Shown: one piece after another, positions 1 to 5,331 of the stretch
Layout of the letters: every line of letters starts with the position of its first letter
Position numbering within the stretch: the stretch's first letter is position 1
Assembly (NCBI GenBank): GCA_030691435.1
Contig: JAUYEK010000208.1
Coordinates: forward strand, 1-5,331
Length of the DNA: 5,331 nucleotides
Direction: 5' to 3'
Source of the DNA: Sulfuricella sp.
GTDB taxonomy: Bacteria; Pseudomonadota; Gammaproteobacteria; Burkholderiales; Sulfuricellaceae
Notes under the pieces: generated by a model
Told to the model about the DNA's origin: nothing
What the model saw: the letters and a program-made list of their open reading frames with translations, nothing else
The model's database searches: none
Program-made: the position numbers and the translations under genes

Positions 1-1433
1 ACCGCCTCCAGCACCGGCGGCGCGCTGCGGCGGGAGACGTTCTGTTGCAGCCGGGCCGCGCCGTAGCCTTCTTCCAGAAAATCGGCGGCGATGCCGAACA
101 GGCGCGCATCGGCGCGGCGGAAGCGGTAGATCGCCTGCTTCGGGTCGCCCACCAGGAATACGGTCGGCGCGCTGCCCGCCCCCGTCGAGGCGTCGAGCCA
201 GGAGCGCATGATCTGCCACTGCAGCGGATTGGTGTCCTGGAATTCGTCGAGTAGGATATGGCGGTAGCGGCAATCGAGCTTGTACTGCATGTATTCGGCA
301 TGGTCGGAGCGGTTGAGCAGCTGGTGGACGCGCCATTCCACATCGGCAAAATCCACCGCCCGCCGCTCCTCCTTGAGTCGCTGGTAGGCGGCGAGCAGCC
401 CCGCGCCGCAGCGCAGGCCGGCGCGGTTGAAGCGGTAGGCGGCTTGGGCGGTGAGCTGTTCCTTCGCTTCTCGCAGGAGGAAAGAAAGCGCCCGATGTAA
501 ATCGAGAAAACGCGCAGCACCCTCCTCGCCCAGCCGCCCAGCCAGAGCCTTGGTATATTCCCGCTTGCGGGGCTCGCCTTCTCCGGTAAGAAACACTAGG
601 CAGAACGACTCAAAATCTCTTCCCGCCAAGGCCTCACGCAACTTTGTGACATTTTTTAGATCAGTGGCGGTGCCACGCTCCAGCCAGCTGGCAAATTCCT
701 CGGCATCGGCCGCCAAACGGCTATCGGCAAACAGCTCGGCCAGCACGTCCCGCTCCGGCTCCACCGCCAGATCGCGGCGCAGGGCTTCGGCGGCGAAGGC
801 CGCCGCATCCTCCGCCCCCTGGGTATAAGCCCACCATTCGGCGCGCTTGGCGACGAAATCGAGCAGCAGGCTGCGGGTGTTGTGCAGGCCGTGCTCGGCG
901 AACAGGAAATCCAGCGCCTGGGCGGCTTCCGAGCCGGGGTCGGATTGCAGTTCCTCGGCGAACAGCTGCCAGGCTTCTTCCAGCAGCGCGGAGGTCTGGT
1001 CGAGCAGCCCCCAGTCGCCGCCCGCGCCGCTCTCCAGCGGGGCGCGCTGGAGCAGTTGCAAAAACCAGCCGTGGAAGGTGTTGATGGTGATGCCGGGCTG
1101 GGCGGAGAGGAAGATTTCGAACAGGCTGCGGGCGCGGGGCAGCAGGGACTCGATTTCATGTTCCGGCACCGCGCGCTCGCGCAGGAAGGCTCGCACTTCC
1201 TCATCCGGCGCCAGCGCCAGCAGGCGCAGCCAGTCGCGCAGGCGCGCCGCCATTTCCTGCGCCGCCTTGCGGGTGAAGGTGATCGCCAGGATTTCGGACG
1301 GCGCCGCCCCGGCCAGCAGCAGGCGTACGATGCGCGACACCAGCAGCCAGGTCTTGCCGCTGCCGGCACAGGCTTCGACCACCGCCGAACCGGCGGGGTT
1401 CAGCGCGGCGCGATTGATCTCATTGCCCGTCAT
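1..1433 (-). CDS. addA: AddA-like UvrD/Rep-family DNA helicase subunit, N-terminal part (runs off the left edge)
   Basis: Superfamily 1A helicase, expected to pair with the AddB-like protein encoded just upstream and unwind DNA ends for homologous recombination. The 477 codons in the window read without a frameshift from ATG at 1433 to base 1. Visible motifs in order: Walker A ACAGSGKT (residues 21-28); motif Ia ITFTRKAAQEMAARL (51-65); TFHGW (119-123); FLTGEGEPRK (281-290), which resembles a segment common in AddA proteins; DFADVEW (361-367); Walker B LLDEFQDT (394-401); motif III VFLVGDPKQAIYRFRRAD (425-442); and the start of motif IV (LQQNVSRRS, 462-470). Motifs V, VI and any C-terminal nuclease domain lie outside the window. 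The start overlaps the end of addB by 14 bases and has a good Shine-Dalgarno. Bases about 580-660 are much poorer in G+C than the rest of the gene. The AddA assignment rests on motif order and on the AddB-like partner; a generic UvrD-type helicase is the alternative. Confidence 0.93.
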   Translation of the reverse strand, partial: MTGNEINRAALNPAGSAVVEACAGSGKTWLLVSRIVRLLLAGAAPSEILAITFTRKAAQEMAARLRDWLRLLALAPDEEVRAFLRERAVPEHEIESLLPRARSLFEIFLSAQPGITINTFHGWFLQLLQRAPLESGAGGDWGLLDQTSALLEEAWQLFAEELQSDPGSEAAQALDFLFAEHGLHNTRSLLLDFVAKRAEWWAYTQGAEDAAAFAAEALRRDLAVEPERDVLAELFADSRLAADAEEFASWLERGTATDLKNVTKLREALAGRDFESFCLVFLTGEGEPRKREYTKALAGRLGEEGAARFLDLHRALSFLLREAKEQLTAQAAYRFNRAGLRCGAGLLAAYQRLKEERRAVDFADVEWRVHQLLNRSDHAEYMQYKLDCRYRHILLDEFQDTNPLQWQIMRSWLDASTGAGSAPTVFLVGDPKQAIYRFRRADARLFGIAADFLEEGYGAARLQQNVSRRSAPPVLEA

Positions 1434-4287
1434 GATAATCCTTGCGGCACAGCCCGCTCATCTCGCAGTAGGCGCATGCCTGGTCGCTGCCTTGGGCGGG
1501 CAACGCCGCACCCCGATACAGGGCGTTGAACAACTCGCGCAGGCGCTGCCCGATAGCTTTGCTCAGCGCGTAAATATCTTCCTGCGTTACCGCTGCAATG
1601 CCCTCGTCGTCCACCGGCACGAATGCCGCCTCGACCACCGACTCTTCCAGCAGCAGGGCATACACCGGCAGCTGCACGTCCTCGCCCGGCGTTTCCAGCT
1701 TCTTTTTCAGGCCGACACGGCTCTGGGTCTTGTAATCCAGCACCGCGCAGGCTTCTTCCCCATCGTCCGAGCGGGTATCGACGCGGTCGATCCGGCCCTT
1801 CAGGGTCAGGCTGCGCCCATCGTCCAGTTCCAGTTCGAGTGTGCGCCACAGCTCGCCCTCTCTCCAGCGCCAGCCTTCCTGCTCGCGGGCGGTCTGCCAG
1901 TCGAGATAGGCGGGAATGCGCACATCCCAGCGCAGTGCCCAGGCGCGGGCGAGGTAGTCCGCCTCCAGCGCCTGGCGGAATTCTTCCCGGCTGATGTCGC
2001 GCAGGGCCTGCTCCATCTCGGCCCGGTCGCCGCTGCTGATGGCGGGATAGCGCTGGTGGAAATGGTGCAGGATGGCGTGGACGTGCTCGCCGTAATCCTT
2101 TTTTTCCAGCGCCTGCTGCACTTCGTCCAGCTCGTTCAGGTGCAGGGCATGGCGGGCATAAAACTGGTAGGGGCAGGCCATCAGGCTGTTGTAGCCGCTG
2201 GCCGAGAGACTGGTCGGCACCAGTTCCGGCGAGAGGGAAGGTTTGGCCAGAATGTAGGAGCGGGCTTGCCCGCGATCAGCGCCATCAATCGCGGGCAAGC
2301 CCGCTCCTACGCCCGCCATTTCCCTACGCGGCAGTTTCTCGCCATAGGCCAACTCGTGGAAGGCTTCCAGCCGCTCGACCCACGGGCTCGCCAGGTTGGG
2401 TTCGGCGTTCTTCCGCCCCTGCCAGGTAATGAGCAGGGTGCCGCAATCCGCCAGCAGCGCGATGAAGTCCTGCTCCATCCGGCGCAATTCCTGTTCGAAA
2501 GTCGGCAGCCCCAGTTGCGCCCGCACCGACTGGTTGAAGAAGGCGCTTTCCTTTCCTCTTCCCGGGAAATGGGCGGCGTCGCCGCCGGCCACGATCACGC
2601 CGTCGAAGCGGCGCAGGCGCGCGGCGCCGAGGTGGGTAAACACCACCGGGCTGGTGATGCCGGTATCGCGGAAGGTGGCGGCCTCAAGCTGGCTGTCGAG
2701 CCAGCGCCGCCATTCGCTCAGGGAGAACAACCCCTGATCCTGGCCCAATTCTTTTTGCAGGCGGGCGAGCAGACGCAGCAACTGCTCCCCGGCCAGATCC
2801 TGCGCCAACCCCTGGCGCAGGCCCAGCACCTCCAGGCTTTCCAGCAGGCTGGCCAGCCATACCGCCAGCCCGCGCTTGCGCGCGCCGAAGCGGGCCTGCG
2901 CCTGCTCCAACCGGGCCAGCAACACGAGCACGTCTTCCGCGCCTTCACGCTGCGCCAAGCCGCGGTAGTGGTGCAGGCCGGAGATCACGCTATGCCGGCG
3001 CACCAGTTGCTCGAGGCCGTAGACGGCATGCTTGCGCGCCCCGCCTTCCCAGTCGGCGAAGATCAGCGGGGACTTGAGCAGGTCGAGCAGATCGAGGTGG
3101 TGGAAGCGGCTGGCCATGGTGTCGAGCCAGCGCATCACCACGGCGCTGGCGGCCACGGTGGAAAAGGTCCAGCCGGTTTCGTCCGCGACCAGGATCTGGC
3201 CGCGCTCCAGCAGGGCGCGGGCGCGGCGCGCCACCAGCCGGTCCTGGACGATCACCGCGATGGCGCCTTTGCCTGCCAGCAGCCACTCGCGGATCTGGCT
3301 ATCCACCGCCTGCGCCTCCTGCTCCAGGCTGTGCGCCTCGAGCAATTCGAGGCGGCCGGACAGCGGGCTTTCCGGGTAGCGTTGGCGGAATTCGGCGGCG
3401 CGCTCGCGTAGCGGCGGCAGGTTTCCTTCCGCGTCGGGCCGTTGCCAGGCCGCCTGCAACAATGAACCCAGGAGCCTGCCAAATTGAATCGGATGGATGT
3501 AGGAGCGGGCTTGCCCGCGATCAGCGGCATCCATCGCGGGCAAGCCCGCTCCTACCAAATCTTCCGAATCTCGTTGAATATCTACCAGGCATCCGGCAGG
3601 AAGCTCCTCGCCGCAGCCATACAGGCGAACCGGCTGCCTTTCCCCGTAGCGACGGAAAAAGTCCCGCTCCATCGGCGTCAGGCCGGACAGGCCGACGGCA
3701 TACAAGGGTGAGGCAGCGGCAACGGCCAAACCGGCCAGCCGCAGGTGGTAGGCGGTGACGCTATCGACGCGGCCATCGCCGCTGAGGCTCATGGCATACC
3801 ACAGCTCGTGTACCAGGCGCGCCTCGAACTGCAGCGGAGCGCCGGCGCGGGTGCGATAGGCTTGTTCCAGCAGCGCAACGAAATCGGGATAGGAATCCGG
3901 CAGGCCGGTGCCCTGCCGGGCCATATCGTCGAACAGGCTGAGCAATTCCCGGCTGACATGCCACAAATCGGCGTCGGCAAACCACTTCCGCTCGCGCAGG
4001 GCCTGGTAAAGCAGGGCAGCACGACAGCTGTCGGGGAGGATTTCACGCCCCAGCGCCACCTCTCCGGCCCATTCCGTCAGGGTGGTCATGCGCGGCAGCA
4101 GCAGGGAGGGCGCGCCCGCCGCCTCGCACAACGCCTCGCCCATCAAATCGACGGCATGAAAATTCGGCAGCAGAATCACCAGGCCGGTCAGCCTGGGCAG
4201 CCGCTCCTGTTCCAACTCGACGATTTCCCGCGCGGCGATGCGCAGCAGATTGGGGACGGGAACAGTGTCAACCGGAAATTTCCGCAT
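1420..4287 (-). CDS. addB: AddB-like DNA repair protein with C-terminal PD-(D/E)XK nuclease and Fe-S cysteines, carrying two in-frame REPIN inserts
   Basis: This 955-residue protein is the probable partner of the AddA-like helicase in processing double-strand breaks. It resembles the roughly 900-residue 'probable DNA repair protein' family related to AddB (TIGR03623, from memory). The N-terminal part looks like a degenerate helicase fold (LVILLPNFHA, about 37-46). GGDAAHFPG (568-576) matches the G-x-x-x-x-x-FP motif of AddB/RecC-type proteins. The nuclease domain shows MACPYQFYARH (703-713), GEHVHAIL (733-740), GRIDRVD (831-837), DYK (851-853) and QLPVYALLL (872-880), covering the PD-(D/E)XK active site. 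Cysteines 705, 938, 941 and 947 give the C...CxxCx5C spacing of the AddB iron-sulfur cluster. Residues 245-263 and 660-678 are encoded by palindromic repeats. I chose ATG 4287 because family-like sequence begins there; upstream in-frame TTG codons at 4335 and 4425 are less likely. No clear Shine-Dalgarno precedes 4287. The symbol is by homology; this is a divergent AddB class. Confidence 0.92.
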   Translation of the reverse strand: MRKFPVDTVPVPNLLRIAAREIVELEQERLPRLTGLVILLPNFHAVDLMGEALCEAAGAPSLLLPRMTTLTEWAGEVALGREILPDSCRAALLYQALRERKWFADADLWHVSRELLSLFDDMARQGTGLPDSYPDFVALLEQAYRTRAGAPLQFEARLVHELWYAMSLSGDGRVDSVTAYHLRLAGLAVAAASPLYAVGLSGLTPMERDFFRRYGERQPVRLYGCGEELPAGCLVDIQRDSEDLVGAGLPAMDAADRGQARSYIHPIQFGRLLGSLLQAAWQRPDAEGNLPPLRERAAEFRQRYPESPLSGRLELLEAHSLEQEAQAVDSQIREWLLAGKGAIAVIVQDRLVARRARALLERGQILVADETGWTFSTVAASAVVMRWLDTMASRFHHLDLLDLLKSPLIFADWEGGARKHAVYGLEQLVRRHSVISGLHHYRGLAQREGAEDVLVLLARLEQAQARFGARKRGLAVWLASLLESLEVLGLRQGLAQDLAGEQLLRLLARLQKELGQDQGLFSLSEWRRWLDSQLEAATFRDTGITSPVVFTHLGAARLRRFDGVIVAGGDAAHFPGRGKESAFFNQSVRAQLGLPTFEQELRRMEQDFIALLADCGTLLITWQGRKNAEPNLASPWVERLEAFHELAYGEKLPRREMAGVGAGLPAIDGADRGQARSYILAKPSLSPELVPTSLSASGYNSLMACPYQFYARHALHLNELDEVQQALEKKDYGEHVHAILHHFHQRYPAISSGDRAEMEQALRDISREEFRQALEADYLARAWALRWDVRIPAYLDWQTAREQEGWRWREGELWRTLELELDDGRSLTLKGRIDRVDTRSDDGEEACAVLDYKTQSRVGLKKKLETPGEDVQLPVYALLLEESVVEAAFVPVDDEGIAAVTQEDIYALSKAIGQRLRELFNALYRGAALPAQGSDQACAYCEMSGLCRKDYHDGQ
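1439..1443 (-). promoter_or_regulatory. Shine-Dalgarno for the AddA-like gene
   Basis: On the minus strand AAGGA ends 5 bases before the ATG at 1433. It lies inside the last codons of addB, so ribosomes finishing addB would be delivered next to the addA start. This fixes the start at 1433 and suggests translational coupling. Confidence 0.7.
2254..2310. repeat. REPIN-like palindromic element (copy A) inside addB
   Basis: Two 23-base arms (2254-2276 and 2288-2310) are perfect reverse complements around an 11-base loop, 57 bases in all. Each arm is itself REP-like: a GTAG head followed by GCGGGC-TT-GCCCGC, which can fold into a small hairpin. Known background: GTAG-headed REPs of this sequence type are widespread in Pseudomonas and other proteobacteria and are linked to RAYT transposases. 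Read on the addB strand it gives VGAGLPAIDGADRGQARSY (residues 660-678). It sits between GEKLPRREMAG and the start of the nuclease domain, probably an interdomain linker. It is 55/57 identical to copy B, differing only at two loop positions. Confidence 0.9.
3499..3555. repeat. REPIN-like palindromic element (copy B) inside addB
   Basis: The arms (3499-3521 and 3533-3555) are identical to those of copy A and perfectly complementary to each other, with an 11-base loop differing at two bases. Its loop orientation is the same as copy A. On the addB strand it encodes VGAGLPAMDAADRGQARSY (residues 245-263), 17/19 identical to the copy A peptide. It lies between CLVDIQRDSEDL and IHPIQFGRLLGS in the N-terminal half of AddB. 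The sequences flanking the two copies are unrelated apart from AT just before the GTAG head, so the copies arose by separate insertion, not by duplication of a longer segment. Confidence 0.9.
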
Positions 4288-4306
4288 ATAATGAACCGAT
4301 AGGTGT

Positions 4307-4333
4307 CCGGGAATACCGGGAACAATGGGAAAC
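4307..4333. repeat. three imperfect 9-base tandem units in the addB leader
   Basis: CCGGGAATA, CCGGGAACA and ATGGGAAAC follow one another directly. They fall between the candidate addB promoter and its ATG at 4287. They could be a regulator or structure site, or chance; no function is evident. Confidence 0.35.
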
Positions 4334-4341
4334 AACCTGAT

Positions 4342-4370
4342 TTTATCCCTAAACCGGGTGGCATAATCAA
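4342..4370 (-). promoter_or_regulatory. candidate sigma-70 promoter for addB-addA
   Basis: On the minus strand TTGATT (4370-4365) and GATAAA (4347-4342) are 17 bases apart; each matches 4 of 6 consensus positions. Transcription would start roughly 50 bases before the addB ATG. This is a weak match found by eye, and an overlapping TAAAAT (4345-4340) is an alternative -10. Confidence 0.3.
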
Positions 4371-4392
4371 CGCATTCACCCAACAATTCCCC

Positions 4393-4421
4393 TTGCCGGA
4401 TTTTTTTGGTTAGGATAAAGT
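4393..4421 (+). promoter_or_regulatory. candidate sigma-70 promoter for trxA
   Basis: TTGCCG (4393-4398) and TAAAGT (4416-4421) are separated by 17 bases, each with 4 of 6 consensus matches. It would give a trxA leader of about 120 bases. The match is weak and other A/T-rich hexamers downstream are possible. Confidence 0.22.
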
Positions 4422-4537
4422 TCAAAAATAAATTTCATACCCAGCCCATAAACTGGCAACACGTCTGTCACAACACAAACACAATCGTCAAACTGTCGCA
4501 GCGTTTCACCATCTTTTCCGTTGATTCTCTTTGAACT

Positions 4538-4541
4538 GGAG
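4538..4541 (+). promoter_or_regulatory. Shine-Dalgarno for trxA
   Basis: GGAG ends 10 bases before ATG 4552, a slightly long but acceptable spacing. It argues for ATG 4552 over the in-frame TTG at 4531, because that longer reading would put the GGAG inside the coding region and add seven residues not found in TrxA. Confidence 0.55.
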
Positions 4542-4551
4542 CAAGAACCCC

Positions 4552-4878
4552 ATGAGCGAGCATATTCATTACGTCACCGACGACACCTTCGAGCCAGAAG
4601 TCCTGCAATCCCCGTTGCCCGTGCTGGTTGATTACTGGGCAGACTGGTGCGGCCCGTGCAAGATGATCGCCCCGATTCTCGACGAAATCGCGCAGGAATA
4701 CGCGGGACGCATCAAAGTCGCCAAGCTCAACATCGACGAAAACCAGGCCACGCCGCCAAAATTCGGCATCCGCGGCATTCCTACCCTGATGATTTTCAAG
4801 AATGGCAACATCGAAGCCACCAAAGTCGGCGCCCTCTCCAAGTCCCAGTTGACCGCATTCATTGACAGCAATATCTAA
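4552..4878 (+). CDS. trxA: thioredoxin 1 (TrxA)
   Basis: Cytoplasmic protein-disulfide reductase of 108 residues, the usual TrxA length. It passes electrons from NADPH and thioredoxin reductase to ribonucleotide reductase, peroxiredoxins, PAPS reductase and other targets. The active site WCGPC is at residues 32-36, the buried Asp at 27 (VDYWADW), and the cis-proline at 77 in [17 protein letters not shown] (91-100) matches the C-terminal part of E. coli TrxA closely. No signal peptide is present. It lies directly upstream of rho in the same orientation, as in E. coli and many other proteobacteria, and is divergent from addB. The protein ends in DSNI, slightly shorter than the DANLA of E. coli. 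Confidence 0.98.
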   Translation: MSEHIHYVTDDTFEPEVLQSPLPVLVDYWADWCGPCKMIAPILDEIAQEYAGRIKVAKLNIDENQATPPKFGIRGIPTLMIFKNGNIEATKVGALSKSQLTAFIDSNI

Positions 4879-4891
4879 AGCCGATAACCTA

Positions 4892-4924
4892 GCGCCTGAC
4901 TGTCCGTTCCTCGGGCTCAGGCGC
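4892..4924 (+). promoter_or_regulatory. hairpin between trxA and rho
   Basis: GCGCCTGA (4892-4899) pairs perfectly with TCAGGCGC (4917-4924). A 2-base bulge leads to an inner 5-pair stem (4902-4906 with 4912-4916, one G-U pair) and a 5-base loop. No T tract follows, so this is not a classical intrinsic terminator. It could protect the 3' end of a trxA transcript or take part in control of rho. Confidence 0.5.
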
Positions 4925-4927
4925 AAG

Positions 4928-4993
4928 CTCCTTCCCGCCGCACTCTGAAATTCCAGATCCACCTTTTCTACTGATTCATCCTACCCTACCGCC
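4928..4993 (+). promoter_or_regulatory. C-rich, G-poor rho leader, candidate rut site
   Basis: These 66 bases contain 29 C and only 6 G, with many pyrimidine-C dinucleotides and no obvious secondary structure. That composition is typical of Rho-utilisation sites. In E. coli, rho is known to control itself through Rho-dependent attenuation in its leader, so the same arrangement is plausible here. This is an inference from composition and position only. Confidence 0.4.
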
Positions 4994-5331
4994 ATGCGCT
5001 TATCCGATTTAAAACACCTCCCCGTCACCGAACTGGTGGAAATGGCCATCACCAATGAAATCGAGGGTGCCAGCCGCCTGCGCAAGCAGGATCTGATCTT
5101 TGCCTTACTGAAGAATCAGGCCAAGAAGGGCGAAAGCATTTTCGGCGAAGGCACGCTGGAAGTCCTGCCGGACGGTTTCGGCTTCCTCCGCTCTCCTGAC
5201 ACTTCCTACCTGGCCGGACCGGACGACATTTACGTCAGCCCCTCGCAGATTCGTCGCTTCAACCTGCATACCGGCGATTCGATCGAGGGCGAAATCCGCA
5301 CCCCCAAGGAGGGCGAGCGCTATTTCGCACT
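4994..5331 (+). CDS. rho: transcription termination factor Rho, N-terminal part (runs off the right edge)
   Basis: Rho is a hexameric RNA-dependent ATPase that translocates along nascent RNA and releases RNA polymerase. The 112 complete codons cover the helical N-terminal domain (about residues 1-47, with [12 protein letters not shown] at 29-40) and most of the cold-shock-like RNA-binding domain (from about 50). The primary-site RNA-contacting residues fall at the same numbers as in E. coli: F62, F64 and R66 in GFGFLR, Y80 in [14 protein letters not shown], and E108 in KEGERYFA. The ATPase domain is outside the window. The start [14 protein letters not shown] resembles betaproteobacterial Rho proteins and there is no in-frame upstream start. 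No Shine-Dalgarno is visible before the ATG; the preceding bases are pyrimidine-rich. It is probably cotranscribed with trxA at least in part, across a 115-base gap. Confidence 0.97.
   Translation, partial: MRLSDLKHLPVTELVEMAITNEIEGASRLRKQDLIFALLKNQAKKGESIFGEGTLEVLPDGFGFLRSPDTSYLAGPDDIYVSPSQIRRFNLHTGDSIEGEIRTPKEGERYFA

Larger units (their letters stand above)
4288..4551. other. divergent intergenic region between addB and trxA
   Basis: These 264 bases are clearly richer in A+T than the flanking genes and must hold the promoters for both directions. They contain a run of seven T at 4401-4407, an A/T-rich core around 4411-4440, and, on the trxA side, an A/C-rich G-poor stretch near 4458-4492. 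On the minus strand the addB frame happens to stay open back to 4425, but the peptide there has no recognisable family features. I see no small gene or structured RNA that I can support. Confidence 0.7.

Noticed and set aside
652..657. A-run on the helicase coding strand (CTA AAA AAT) as a programmed frameshift site
   Set aside because: The -1 frame stops after about 20 codons, the zero frame is intact with downstream helicase motifs, and no stimulatory structure is obvious.
656..1369. 237-codon minus-strand frame within the helicase gene
   Set aside because: It is a shifted frame of the AddA-like gene, rich in Arg, Ala, Cys and Pro; all helicase motifs are in the frame starting at 1433.
847..3411. 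854-codon open frame on the plus strand, antisense to the addA-addB junction
   Set aside because: It is fully antisense to two genes with clear helicase and nuclease motifs. Its low-complexity Ala/Gln/Arg/Gly composition is typical of a GC-rich shadow frame, and no domain is recognisable.
2254..3555. Possible two-repeat CRISPR or transposon ends
   Set aside because: The copies are palindromic REP pairs 1245 bases apart, with continuous addB coding sequence between them; there are no regular spacers and no transposase.
4401..4407. Run of seven T as an intrinsic terminator
   Set aside because: No stable stem precedes it on the plus strand, and no gene on that strand ends upstream of it; it is more likely part of an A/T-rich promoter region.
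4288..4425. 46-residue N-terminal extension of AddB from TTG 4425 (or a shorter one from TTG 4335)
   Set aside because: The segment is A/T-rich like the intergenic DNA, has no good ribosome site and no family resemblance, and would occupy the promoter region; ATG 4287 is the better start.
4468..4962. 164-codon minus-strand frame opposite trxA
   Set aside because: It mirrors a highly conserved trxA on the other strand and has no recognisable family features.

Overview
The window looks like a piece of a GC-rich betaproteobacterial chromosome. The lineage is inferred from three things: the Rho N-terminus is very close to the betaproteobacterial form, the thioredoxin is of the classical TrxA type, and an AddAB-like pair diverges from trxA-rho. 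I cannot name a genus.

Layout. Bases 1-1433 (minus strand) hold the first 477 codons of an AddA-like UvrD/Rep-family helicase, which continues past the left edge. Bases 1420-4287 (minus) hold a complete AddB-like protein of 955 residues with a C-terminal PD-(D/E)XK nuclease and a four-cysteine iron-sulfur signature. The two genes overlap by 14 bases and are almost certainly one transcription unit, addB first, for double-strand-break end processing. A 264-base divergent intergenic region (4288-4551) separates them from trxA (4552-4878, plus), which encodes thioredoxin. After a 115-base gap comes the first 112 codons of rho (4994 to the right edge, plus), the transcription termination factor. 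The gap contains a hairpin followed by a C-rich, G-poor stretch that resembles a Rho-utilisation site.

The most unusual feature is inside addB. Two nearly identical 57-base palindromic elements (2254-2310 and 3499-3555; 55 of 57 bases the same) interrupt the gene without breaking it. Each is a pair of inverted REP sequences with GTAG heads, that is, a REPIN-like element of the kind mobilised by RAYT (REP-associated tyrosine) transposases. Each is exactly 19 codons long and is read in the same frame, adding the peptides VGAGLPAIDGADRGQARSY and VGAGLPAMDAADRGQARSY to the protein. One insert lies in the probable linker before the nuclease domain, the other in the N-terminal half. REP elements are normally intergenic, so two in-frame copies in one DNA-repair gene are worth following up.

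No tRNA, rRNA, CRISPR array or complete transposon is visible.
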